Shown here: piece after piece, positions 1 through 5,868 of the stretch
How the letters are laid out: every line of letters begins with the position of its first letter
Position numbering within the stretch: position 1 is the stretch's first letter
Assembly (NCBI GenBank): GCA_031424795.1
Contig: JANPIC010000121.1
Coordinates: 1-7,236, forward strand
Direction: 5' to 3'
Length of the DNA stretch: 7,236 nt
Source: Aalborgiella sp031424795
GTDB lineage: Bacteria > Pseudomonadota > Gammaproteobacteria > Burkholderiales > Burkholderiaceae_C
Program-made: the position numbers and the translations under genes
Notes under the pieces: generated by a model
What the model was told of the DNA's origin: nothing
Databases searched by the model: none
The model's input: the letters and a program-made list of their open reading frames with translations, nothing else

Positions 1-157
1 TTCTCACTTTGCCAAACGCGCGAAACGACAAATTACTGTTCAACTTGGTCAAACCCAGCCTCTTCAACCATGTCTGCAGCCACGGCAGGCGCATGGAAAA
101 CAGCCAACTGACCAGCAGCACAGTGAGAATGGCGAAGAAAATCCAGCGGAACATCAT
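1..157 (-). CDS. Small membrane protein, DUF2905-like (partial, 3' end missing)
   Basis: This is an open frame reading leftward from ATG at 157 (a second ATG follows at 154) and running off the window edge after 52 codons without a stop. The protein starts MMFRWIFFAILTVLLVSWLF, a single hydrophobic segment (about residues 4-20). A basic stretch with LPWLQTWLKRLGL and LSFRAFGK follows. This layout, an N-terminal helix then a 'PWL..LGL..L...L.FR.FG' stretch, resembles the short DUF2905 proteins (about 65-75 aa) of unknown function, as I remember them. An AAGAG ribosome binding site lies six bases before the start, just after the stop of the methyltransferase gene, so the two are probably co-transcribed. 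The family call is from memory of the pattern. That a real membrane-protein gene starts here is safer than the name. Confidence 0.55.
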   Translation of the reverse strand, partial: MMFRWIFFAILTVLLVSWLFSMRLPWLQTWLKRLGLTKLNSNLSFRAFGKVR

Positions 158-163
158 GGCAAG

Positions 164-168
164 CTCTT
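164..168 (-). promoter_or_regulatory. Ribosome binding site of the DUF2905-like gene
   Basis: Read on the minus strand, AAGAG sits six bases before the ATG at 157 and directly after the TAA stop of the upstream methyltransferase gene (168-170, sharing its last base). It supports the start at 157 and translation of the small gene from the same transcript. Confidence 0.45.
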
Positions 169-1292
169 TATAAAGTATGCGTTCGGTCACCCGCGCTGAA
201 ACCGATGGCATCCCACGGCTCGCCCGTGCAAAAGCCGATCACCTTGAACAATTCGCCCATTTCATGCTCGTTGATGAGTTTCAAGGCATTGGCTCTATTG
301 GGTAGATCGGCATTTTCTAAAGCCAAATGCAAACCACAGTTCAGCAAAAAACGCCCTTGGCTGGCGTAGCCTAGCGTTGATAAGCCTTCATCTTGAGCTG
401 CCACAGCCACGCCCGTGAAGTTGACGTGGGCTGTGATGTCTTTGCGCCCCACCTGCGCCAGCGGGTCGCCATCGGCCTGGTGGCCTTGGTGGCACATGAC
501 GGTGCCCATGTAGCGCTGTGGGTGGAAATATTCGGCTTCTGGGAAGCCATAGTCGATGAAAAACGCCGCGCCACCGAGGGGACTTGATGTCAACTTCTGC
601 GCCAAAGTCCGCATAAATGCCTCGGCTTGAGGGTGAATTTCGGTCAAATAGTCGTGCTCGCCATCCACGTCCAGCGGCGGGCGCAGCTCGCTAGGGCGGT
701 CTTGCCAATCGAAAACACCTTCAGAATTGACGATGACGCCGCGCTCGTACCAGTTGCCTTTCACGCGTGCCAGCAGCTTCACCGGCATCGCGTCCAGCAC
801 CTCGTTGCCCACCACAGCGCCTTGCATCGCGTTAGGCAGCGCGTTTGCCCACTGTACTTTGTCGCCAAAAATCGACAGCGTTTCTTGCTGCCGCTGCCGT
901 AACGAGCCTGATAAATCCACAATGGTGTAACGGGTTATGGGTTGACCGAGTTGCTCTAAAGCACTTAATAGTTGCAAAGCCAGCGCCCCAGAGCCTGCAC
1001 CAAACTCCCAAATCTCAGAAGTTTGGGTCAGTTGCAGCGCTTGGGCGATTTGTTTGGCTAGGGTTTGGCCGAAAAGCGGCGTTAACTCGGGCGCTGTTAC
1101 AAAGTCACTGCCAGAAGCCACATCTTTGCTCGGGAAAAGCCCAAATTTACGCAAATCATTGGCGTAGTAGCCCAAGCCGGGTGCATACAGTGCCATTTCC
1201 ATAAAACGGTCAAACGGCAACCACCCACCGTTGTTTTTGATGGCGGTTTCAATGTGGGTTTGCAGGACGGATGGCGCTGGAGCAGGGTGCAT
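168..1292 (-). CDS. SAM-dependent methyltransferase, MidA/NDUFAF7 family (DUF185)
   Basis: This 374-residue protein belongs to the class I methyltransferase family of mitochondrial NDUFAF7 and Dictyostelium MidA, which is needed for respiratory complex I assembly (NDUFAF7 methylates an arginine of NDUFS2). The bacterial substrate is not established. Family landmarks appear in order: GWLPFDRFMEMALYAPGLGYY-type N-terminus (about 23-43), DFVTAPELTPLFGQ (63-76), the SAM-binding glycine motif EFGAGSGALA (96-105), GNEVLDAMPV (162-171), FIDYGFP (245-251), and the 'QADGDPLAQVGRKDITAHVNF' block (272-292). The open frame extends to an ATG at 1343, but that would add 17 residues with no family character and overlap the divergent reductase. 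I chose the ATG at 1292 (MHPAPAPSV), as homologues usually start shortly before the 'GWLPF' region. No clear Shine-Dalgarno precedes either start. It heads a leftward unit with the DUF2905-like gene. Confidence 0.9.
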   Translation of the reverse strand: MHPAPAPSVLQTHIETAIKNNGGWLPFDRFMEMALYAPGLGYYANDLRKFGLFPSKDVASGSDFVTAPELTPLFGQTLAKQIAQALQLTQTSEIWEFGAGSGALALQLLSALEQLGQPITRYTIVDLSGSLRQRQQETLSIFGDKVQWANALPNAMQGAVVGNEVLDAMPVKLLARVKGNWYERGVIVNSEGVFDWQDRPSELRPPLDVDGEHDYLTEIHPQAEAFMRTLAQKLTSSPLGGAAFFIDYGFPEAEYFHPQRYMGTVMCHQGHQADGDPLAQVGRKDITAHVNFTGVAVAAQDEGLSTLGYASQGRFLLNCGLHLALENADLPNRANALKLINEHEMGELFKVIGFCTGEPWDAIGFSAGDRTHTL

Positions 1293-1336
1293 CGTTAAAA
1301 TGGAAGGTATTTTCAAAACAGCCCGTATTGTCCCGC
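1293..1336. promoter_or_regulatory. Short divergent intergenic region with tentative promoter elements
   Basis: These 44 bases separate the leftward methyltransferase from the rightward reductase, so promoters for both units should lie here or just inside the neighbouring genes. On the minus strand, TTGATG (1354-1349) and GACAAT (1332-1327) are 16 bases apart and match sigma-70 consensus at four of six bases each. They would give a leader of about 30 bases for the gene starting at 1292. On the plus strand, TATTGT (1326-1331) lies where a -10 box would sit for a leaderless reductase mRNA starting at 1337, but no -35 box accompanies it. A purine-rich GGAAGG (1302-1307) has no in-frame start codon at a usable distance. 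These are consensus matches by eye only. Confidence 0.25.
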
Positions 1337-2188
1337 ATGTCATCCCCCCATCAACACCCCGTGGTTTTAATCACCGGCGCAGCCAAGCGGCTGGGGCGCG
1401 AGATCGCGCTGACGCTGGCAAAACACGGCTGGCGGGTGGCGGTACATTATCGCTCCAGCGAGCAAGATGCTATAAATACAATAGCTGACTTTTCATTAAA
1501 TACGACGGCTAGAGGCGAAAATGTCTCTGAAAATGATGTTTTTCAACCAGATCATGCTAGATTTCAGTGCGATTTGAGCGATGAAGTCGCTGTGCGCGCT
1601 TTGCTGCCGCAGGTGATTGCCCACTTCGGCCGAGTTGATGCCGTGGTCAACAGCGCTGCGATTTTTGAACACGACGCGGCAGCTACCTTCAGCTACAGCG
1701 CGATGCACAAACACTGGGCGACCAACACTGGCGCGGCGATTCTGCTGTCGCAGGCGCTGCATGAACATGTTTCTGAGCGCAAAAAAGCGGGAGAAGTGGA
1801 AGCGCAGGGTGATGTACAGGGCGCGGTGGTTAATCTGCTAGACCAAAAACTCTGGAACCAAAACCCCGATTTTTTCAGTTACACCCTCAGCAAAGCCGCC
1901 TTAGAAGCCGCCAATACGATGCTGGCGATGGAGTTGGCACCCTTGGTTCGCGTCATCGGCGTGGCACCGGGGTTGACGCTGACCAGCCACATGATCAGCG
2001 ATGCGCAGTTTCAAGAACTGCACAAAATATCGCCGCTGGGGCGCTCGTCGACCGCGCAAGACGTGGCAGACGCCGTGCGTTTTGCGCTGGAAAACCGCTC
2101 CATCACCGGCACGACGCTGTTGGTGGATGGCGGTCAGCATTTGATGCGTTTTGCGCGTGATTTTTCTTTGATGGATAGCCCTAAATGA
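1337..2188 (+). CDS. Short-chain reductase of the pteridine reductase type (PTR1/FolM-like)
   Basis: This 283-residue Rossmann-fold SDR probably reduces a dihydropterin (dihydrofolate, dihydrobiopterin or dihydromonapterin) with NADPH in the cytoplasm. Visible landmarks are the nucleotide-binding motif TGAAKRLGR (13-21), HYRSS (37-41, matching the NADPH-phosphate site HYxRS of PTR1), NSAA (105-108), the active site Y182-x3-K186 and VDGG (263-266). The usual catalytic serine is replaced by D169, thirteen residues before the tyrosine. This is the same spacing as Asp181/Tyr194/Lys198 of Leishmania PTR1 and argues for a pteridine reductase. The next gene, folB, is in the same pathway and overlaps it by four bases. 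I chose ATG 1337 because it falls just before the first beta strand (VVLITG); the open frame back to 1271 adds unrelated residues. No Shine-Dalgarno is visible. Residues about 45-75 are longer and more polar than in relatives, encoded by an AT-rich patch. General SDR assignment is sure; substrate is inferred. Confidence 0.88.
   Translation: MSSPHQHPVVLITGAAKRLGREIALTLAKHGWRVAVHYRSSEQDAINTIADFSLNTTARGENVSENDVFQPDHARFQCDLSDEVAVRALLPQVIAHFGRVDAVVNSAAIFEHDAAATFSYSAMHKHWATNTGAAILLSQALHEHVSERKKAGEVEAQGDVQGAVVNLLDQKLWNQNPDFFSYTLSKAALEAANTMLAMELAPLVRVIGVAPGLTLTSHMISDAQFQELHKISPLGRSSTAQDVADAVRFALENRSITGTTLLVDGGQHLMRFARDFSLMDSPK
1466..1560 (+). repeat. AT-rich in-frame insertion inside the reductase gene
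   Basis: This stretch is clearly richer in A and T than the flanking gene and encodes residues about 44-74 of the reductase (DAINTIADFSLNTT... through DVFQPDH). In PTR1/FolM relatives the segment between the HYRSS motif and the 'DLSD' motif is about 29 residues; here it is about 44. It opens with a small hairpin, GCTAT-N7-ATAGC (1469-1485), and continues through GGCTAGAGGC (1508-1517). From memory this resembles an AT-rich dispersed repeat found in many Comamonadaceae genomes, but I cannot confirm that here. The reading frame stays open throughout. Confidence 0.45.
1469..1485. repeat. Small inverted repeat GCTAT-N7-ATAGC, copy 1
   Basis: GCTATAAATACAATAGC is a perfect 5-base stem with a 7-base loop inside the reductase gene. 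It matches the copy before the carboxypeptidase gene (6297-6313) at 14 of 17 positions. A degenerate inverted copy lies in the VanZ gene (5408-5424). Confidence 0.5.
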
Positions 2189-2571
2189 CCACACAACCTA
2201 GCCTTCACACCCGTGGTCAGCAAATTTTGACGCTGACCGGCTTGCGGTTTGACGCCAATTTGGGCATTTTGGAGCACGAAAAACGCGATCCGCAGCCGAT
2301 TCAGGTCGATGCCGAGCTGAATCAGGGTTTGCAGCCGCTTCTGCCGGGTGATGACGACATCAACCATGTGCTGGATTACCGCAAGGTGCGGCAAATCATC
2401 ATCAGCGAGTGCACGGCGGAGCATGTGAATTTGCTGGAAAGTCTGATCGGCAAACTCAGCCACCGCTTGATGCAGCTGCCCGGCGTGCTGGGTGTGCGGG
2501 TCAAAATAGCGAAATTAGAGATATTTGACGACTGCGAAGTGGCGATTCGCATTGAAACCGGCCAATGGTAG
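2185..2571 (+). CDS. folB: Dihydroneopterin aldolase
   Basis: FolB cleaves 7,8-dihydroneopterin to 6-hydroxymethyl-7,8-dihydropterin and glycolaldehyde, a step of folate synthesis in the cytoplasm; the family forms a tunnel-fold octamer. The 128-residue length is typical. Positions matching E. coli FolB by motif are E32 in LGILEHE (IGVYDWE in E. coli), Y65 in VLDYRKV, E85 in NLLESLIGKL and K110 in VKIAKLEI, where the conserved lysine acts in catalysis. The C-terminus reads IFDDCEVAI rather than the SKPGA form of E. coli. The first 13 residues are an extra N-terminal tail before the first strand. Its ATG overlaps the TGA of the pterin reductase gene (ATGA at 2185-2188), implying translational coupling of two pterin enzymes. 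Only a weak GGAT precedes the start. Confidence 0.93.
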   Translation: MTTQPSLHTRGQQILTLTGLRFDANLGILEHEKRDPQPIQVDAELNQGLQPLLPGDDDINHVLDYRKVRQIIISECTAEHVNLLESLIGKLSHRLMQLPGVLGVRVKIAKLEIFDDCEVAIRIETGQW

Positions 2572-2586
2572 GTTTCGGTAGGTTTG
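2567..2586 (+). repeat. Tandem decamer at the folB stop codon
   Basis: GGTAGGTTTC (2567-2576) is followed directly by GGTAGGTTTG (2577-2586), a tandem duplication with one mismatch. The first unit contains the folB stop codon TAG, and the second lies in the short spacer before ttcA. It is probably a replication-slippage product; no function is visible. Confidence 0.5.
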
Positions 2587-2600
2587 AAAACAAGATTTTT

Positions 2601-2604
2601 GGAG
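2601..2604 (+). promoter_or_regulatory. Ribosome binding site of ttcA
   Basis: GGAG stands six bases before the ATG at 2611, the clearest Shine-Dalgarno sequence in the window. It fixes the ttcA start. Confidence 0.7.
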
Positions 2605-2610
2605 TAATTT

Positions 2611-3558
2611 ATGAGTGCAGTATGGGAAAAAATTGACGATATGGATGACATCGTCATTGACAAAAAAGCCGAACGCAAGATTGAGCTGGAAAGCCAAAAG
2701 CTAGAAAAACGCCTGTGCCGCAATGTTGGCCAGGCGATTGTGGACTTCAACATGATTGAAGAAGGTGACAAGGTGATGGTTTGCGTCTCGGGTGGCAAAG
2801 ACAGCTACGCCATGCTGGATATTTTGCTCAAAATGCAGCAGCGCGCGCCTATCCATTTTGATTTGATTGCGGTGAATCTGGACCAAAAGCAACCCGGCTT
2901 CCCTGAGCACATCCTGCCCGATTACCTGAAAAAGCTGGGTGTGCCGTACCACATTGAAAACCAGGACACGTATTCCATCGTCAAGCGCGTCATCCCCGAA
3001 GGCAAAACCATGTGCAGCCTGTGCAGCCGCCTGCGCCGGGGTATTTTGTACCGCGTGGCCGAAGAGTTGGGTGCGACCAAAATTGCGCTGGGTCATCACC
3101 GCGACGACATGCTACAAACCTTCTTTTTGAACATGTTTTTCGGCGGTCGCCTCAAAGGCATGCCGCCTAAGTTGGTCAGCGATTCGGGCAAACACATCGT
3201 CATTCGCCCCATGGCGTATGTAAATGAAAAAGACATCGTCCGCTGGGCCGCGCAGCAGCAGTTCCCCATCATTCCGTGTACGCTGTGTGGCAGCCAGCAA
3301 AACCTGCAACGCGTGCAGGTCGGTAATATGTTGCGCGAGTGGCAGACCAAGTACCCAGGGCGGATTGAAAACATGTTCAGCGCCTTGCAAAACGTCGTGC
3401 CCTCGCACTTGATGGACGGCAGCAAGTTTGACTTCAAAGGGTTGAAAGCGACAGGCGTGGCTGACCCTGAGGGCGACAAAGCGTTTGATGCGGAAGAGTT
3501 TCCAACTACTAACTCGTTTGCTGCCTCAATGCCAAGTTTGCAGGTGGTGAGCCTATGA
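2611..3558 (+). CDS. ttcA: tRNA 2-thiocytidine(32) synthetase TtcA
   Basis: TtcA makes 2-thiocytidine at position 32 of certain tRNAs, activating the base with ATP and transferring sulfur through a 4Fe-4S cluster. The 315-residue protein has the PP-loop ATP pyrophosphatase motif SGGKDS (60-65), the CSLC pair (C135, C138) in 'TMCSLCSRLRRGILYR', the GHHRDDMLQTFFLNMFFGG block (161-179) and PCTLCGSQQNLQR (222-234). C135, C138 and C223 are the expected cluster ligands; C226 is a further cysteine in the second CxxC. The charged N-terminal stretch (about 1-35) is common in proteobacterial TtcA. The start is supported by a good ribosome binding site. Its stop overlaps the start of the phosphatase gene (ATGA at 3555-3558). 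The last 45 or so residues are a low-conservation tail. Confidence 0.96.
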   Translation: MSAVWEKIDDMDDIVIDKKAERKIELESQKLEKRLCRNVGQAIVDFNMIEEGDKVMVCVSGGKDSYAMLDILLKMQQRAPIHFDLIAVNLDQKQPGFPEHILPDYLKKLGVPYHIENQDTYSIVKRVIPEGKTMCSLCSRLRRGILYRVAEELGATKIALGHHRDDMLQTFFLNMFFGGRLKGMPPKLVSDSGKHIVIRPMAYVNEKDIVRWAAQQQFPIIPCTLCGSQQNLQRVQVGNMLREWQTKYPGRIENMFSALQNVVPSHLMDGSKFDFKGLKATGVADPEGDKAFDAEEFPTTNSFAASMPSLQVVSL

Positions 3559-4214
3559 GCCACGCACAACCGACCAGAGTTTTAGCCATTCGCCACGGCG
3601 AAACCGCGTGGAATGTGGATACCCGCATTCAGGGCAAGCTAGACATTGGTCTGAACGACAACGGCCGCAGCCAAGCCGAGCGCTTGGGTGCAGCCTTGGC
3701 CAAAAGCCATGTGCAACAGCCGATAGCCGCGATTTACAGCAGCGACTTGTGGCGGGCGTATGACACGGCGCTGTCCATCTCCAAATTTACCAGCGTGCCC
3801 ATCGTGTCTGACGAAGGCCTGCGCGAGCGCGGTTTTGGCGTGTTTGAAGGTAAAACGTTTGATGAAATAGCCAAGCTGTGGCCAGACCAGGCCCAACGCT
3901 GGCGCGAGCGTGACCCGCATTTTTGCCCCGAAGGTGGCGAGTCGCTCACTCAGTTTCGTGACCGTATTTTGGCTGCCAGCCAAGCACTGACGGCGCGCCA
4001 CGCGGGCGAGCAAATCGCCCTCGTCGCCCACGGTGGCGTGATGGATGTGCTGTACCGCGCCGCGACGGGTCAAGGCATCCAAGCGCCGCGCACCTGGTCG
4101 CTGGGCAATGCGGTGATCAACCGTCTGCTGTGGACGCCGACTGGCTTTACCCTCGTAGGCTGGAACGATGCACAGCATTTAGAAGATGCCGCCATGAACG
4201 AAGCGCACGCTTAA
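3555..4214 (+). CDS. Histidine phosphatase family protein (phosphoglycerate-mutase-like)
   Basis: This 219-residue protein belongs to branch 1 of the histidine phosphatase superfamily, in which a histidine carries the phosphate as an intermediate. Visible are the RHGET motif (R13, catalytic H14), SSDLWRAYDTA with R67 (62-72), the acidic E91 in LRERGFGVFEG, PEGGES (125-130) and the second histidine H159 in VAHGG. The tight LRERGFG.FEG form resembles GpmB/CobC-type small phosphatases rather than a glycolytic mutase. Automatic annotation often says phosphoglycerate mutase or alpha-ribazole phosphatase, but no cobalamin genes are nearby and the substrate cannot be told. Its start overlaps the ttcA stop, with AGGTGG (3542-3547) inside ttcA as the likely ribosome binding site, so it is translated from the same message. 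Confidence 0.9.
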   Translation: MSHAQPTRVLAIRHGETAWNVDTRIQGKLDIGLNDNGRSQAERLGAALAKSHVQQPIAAIYSSDLWRAYDTALSISKFTSVPIVSDEGLRERGFGVFEGKTFDEIAKLWPDQAQRWRERDPHFCPEGGESLTQFRDRILAASQALTARHAGEQIALVAHGGVMDVLYRAATGQGIQAPRTWSLGNAVINRLLWTPTGFTLVGWNDAQHLEDAAMNEAHA

Positions 4215-4246
4215 CGGCTCGACGACTACATTTCGGAATCCCACCC

Positions 4247-4675
4247 ATGCTCTGGATCAAAGCCCTGCATATTGTCTTCGTTGCCAGCTGGTTTGCTGGT
4301 TTGTTTTACTTACCGCGTATTTTTGTGAACTTGGCGATGGTGCCCGCTGATTCAACTGCTGAGCGTGCGCGTTTGCTGTTGATGGCGCGTAAGTTGTACC
4401 GTTTCACCACCATATTGGCCGTGCCGGCGCTGGTATTTGGCTTGTTGCTGTGGTTGTATTACGGCATTGGCAAAGGCCCGGGGAATGCTTGGTTGCATGC
4501 CAAACTCTTCGTCGTGTTTTTGGCGATGGGCTACCACCACAGCTGCGGCAGCTTGTTGAAAAAGTTCGAGAAAAACGCGTCCACCCGCAGCCATGTGTGG
4601 TACCGCTGGTACAACGAAGTGCCGGTGATTTTGCTGTTGGTCGCGGTTATTTTGGTTGTTGTGAAGCCGTTTTAA
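4247..4675 (+). CDS. hemJ: HemJ-type protoporphyrinogen IX oxidase (CopD-like membrane protein)
   Basis: HemJ is the small membrane enzyme that oxidises protoporphyrinogen IX to protoporphyrin IX in many bacteria lacking HemG and HemY. The 142-residue length fits the family. Family-like stretches are LWIKALHIVFVASWFAGLFY (2-21), the MARKLYRF segment (46-53), WLHAK (82-86), GYHHSCGSLLK (95-105) and the C-terminus YRWYNEVPVILLLVAVILVV (119-138) ending VKPF. Four membrane helices are likely (about 3-25, 55-74, 83-100, 124-140), with histidines H8, H84, H97 and H98 as possible heme or catalytic residues. After the first helix the protein reads FVNLAM, where I recall FVYHA in other HemJ proteins. 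The ATG at 4247 is chosen because the open frame back to 4130 overlaps the phosphatase and adds non-membrane residues. A weak GGAA lies nine bases upstream. Automatic annotation often calls such proteins CopD family. Confidence 0.8.
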   Translation: MLWIKALHIVFVASWFAGLFYLPRIFVNLAMVPADSTAERARLLLMARKLYRFTTILAVPALVFGLLLWLYYGIGKGPGNAWLHAKLFVVFLAMGYHHSCGSLLKKFEKNASTRSHVWYRWYNEVPVILLLVAVILVVVKPF

Positions 4676-4687
4676 TCCAGACCAAGC

Positions 4688-5788
4688 ATGCCAAGCCAGA
4701 GAAAAACCGCCGCTTGGCCATTGACCTTGGTCTATGTCGCCTTGGTTGTTTATGCGAGTCTGTACCCGTTTGACCATTGGCGTAACCAAGGGGTGCTACC
4801 TTGGGCTTATTTGACACAGCCTTTACCCAAGTATTGGACGTGGTTTGACGTGGCCATCAACATTGCTGGTTACGCTCCTTTGGGGTTTTTGGGCGTTTTA
4901 ACGGCCTTGCGCACCGGGCAAGGTAAATTAGCTTTGCTGCCGGTGACGATGATGATTTTCATCTTGGCCATGTTTTTAGAAGGTTTGCAAAGCTATTTGC
5001 CGTCCCGCGTGGCGTCGAATGTGGATTTGTGGCTGAACGGTTTGGGTGGGCTGTTGGGTGGTTCAGCGGCTTGGGTGCTTGAAAAAGTGGGCGCGATTGA
5101 CCGCTGGAGCCATTTCAGGCGCACTTGGTTTGTGCCACAAGCGCGGGGCGGCTTGGTGCTGCTGGCTTTGTGGCCGATTGCGGTCATCTTTCCCGCTGCT
5201 GTGCCTTTGGGCTTAGGGCAAGTGCTAGAACGGGTGGAAACCGCCTTGGGCGAAGCGCTGTCTGACACGCCGTTTTTAGAGTGGTTGCCCATGCGCACCA
5301 TGGAATTGCAGCCTCTGTTGCCTGGGGCGGAGTTGCTGTGTGTCTTGCTGGGTGCGCTGATACCGGTGTTGTTGGCCTATTCGATTTTGCGTTCAACTTT
5401 TCAACGTGTTATATTTTTGATAGCAGCTTTGGCAATATCAGTGCTGGTTTCAGCCATTTCTGCGGGCTTGAGCTACGGCCCTGAGCATGCCATGGCGTGG
5501 TTAACGCTACCCGTTCAGCTGGGTTTGCTGGGCGCAGCGGTTGCCGGGGTGTTGTGCCTGTTCTTATCAGCCCGAAGCTGCATCGCCGTGCTGCTATTGG
5601 CGCTTGTGGCGCAGTTGTTTATGCTGAATTTAGCGCCTGCTAGCCCGTATTTTGCGCAAACCCTGCAAACTTGGGAGCAGGGCAGGTTTATTCGCTTTCA
5701 CGGCGTGGTGCAGTGGCTGGGCTGGTTGTGGCCATTTGCAGCAGTTGGTTACGTGATGGCGCGAATTTCGAAACCAAATGTCAGTTGA
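4688..5788 (+). CDS. VanZ-like multi-pass membrane protein with long C-terminal extension
   Basis: The first 130 residues carry the VanZ-like domain: helix 1 with VYASLYPFDHW (21-31), FDVAINIAGYAPLGFLG (53-69), a helix ending LEGLQSYLPSR (97-107), and SNVDLWLNGLGGLLGG (110-125). VanZ from vancomycin resistance clusters gives low-level teicoplanin resistance, but the wider family is of unknown function and this context is not a resistance cluster. Typical VanZ proteins are about 120-180 residues. Here residues 150-366 add about five more hydrophobic segments (around 153-172, 214-233, 240-260, 275-294, 297-316, with a last one near 342-357). The start lies 12 bases after hemJ, so it is probably in the same operon, though no good ribosome binding site is visible. 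The final codon overlaps a TTGACA hexamer (5785-5790). The role is unknown; I infer the inner membrane as location. Confidence 0.85.
   Translation: MPSQRKTAAWPLTLVYVALVVYASLYPFDHWRNQGVLPWAYLTQPLPKYWTWFDVAINIAGYAPLGFLGVLTALRTGQGKLALLPVTMMIFILAMFLEGLQSYLPSRVASNVDLWLNGLGGLLGGSAAWVLEKVGAIDRWSHFRRTWFVPQARGGLVLLALWPIAVIFPAAVPLGLGQVLERVETALGEALSDTPFLEWLPMRTMELQPLLPGAELLCVLLGALIPVLLAYSILRSTFQRVIFLIAALAISVLVSAISAGLSYGPEHAMAWLTLPVQLGLLGAAVAGVLCLFLSARSCIAVLLLALVAQLFMLNLAPASPYFAQTLQTWEQGRFIRFHGVVQWLGWLWPFAAVGYVMARISKPNVS
5408..5424. repeat. Degenerate inverted copy of the GCTAT-N7-ATAGC repeat, copy 3
   Basis: Read on the minus strand this is GCTATCAAAAATATAAC, which keeps the left arm and the 7-base spacing but has ATAAC instead of ATAGC. 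It lies in an AT-rich patch of the VanZ gene encoding VIFLIA (residues 241-246), a membrane segment, so the similarity could be chance. Confidence 0.3.
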
Positions 5789-5868
5789 CACCTCGTTAAA
5801 GGCGGTTTGACCGCTGCGGTAACTAAAATAGAGCATGCTCCACAAAACATCCTCACTTCTTTGTACCC
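5789..5868 (+). promoter_or_regulatory. Leader of the 2Fe-2S protein gene, with hairpin and palindrome
   Basis: This gap holds an inverted repeat GCGGT-TTG-ACCGC (5802-5814), a -10-like TAAAAT (5824-5829) and a perfect 10-base palindrome GAGCATGCTC (5831-5840). The TAAAAT box has no convincing -35 at 16-18 bases; TTGACC (5807-5812) is too close and TTGACA (5785-5790) too far. The hairpin has no following T run, so it is not a standard terminator. The palindrome, right after the -10-like box, could be an operator. No Shine-Dalgarno precedes the ATG at 5869. Confidence 0.3.

Noticed and set aside
1271..1336. Longer start for the reductase at ATG 1271
   Set aside because: It would overlap the divergent methyltransferase gene and add residues before the first Rossmann strand that relatives lack.
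1293..1343. Longer start for the methyltransferase at ATG 1343
   Set aside because: It adds 17 residues without family character, overlaps the divergent reductase start and has no better ribosome binding site.
3639..4178. Minus-strand open frame of 179 codons opposite the phosphatase gene
   Set aside because: The plus strand has clear catalytic motifs throughout; the antisense frame is a by-product of codon bias.
4130..4246. Longer start for the HemJ-type gene inside the phosphatase gene
   Set aside because: The added residues are arginine-rich out-of-frame reading of the phosphatase gene; HemJ proteins begin at the first helix (MLWIKALH).
4688..5178. Glycopeptide resistance cluster suggested by the VanZ-like domain
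   Set aside because: No vanA, vanH, vanX or two-component genes are present, and VanZ-like proteins are common outside resistance clusters.
5785..5813. Promoter built on the perfect TTGACA at the VanZ stop codon
   Set aside because: No -10-like hexamer lies at 16-18 bases; the nearest TAAAAT is 33 bases away.
5801..5815. Rho-independent terminator after the VanZ gene
   Set aside because: The stem is only five to six pairs and no T run follows on either strand.
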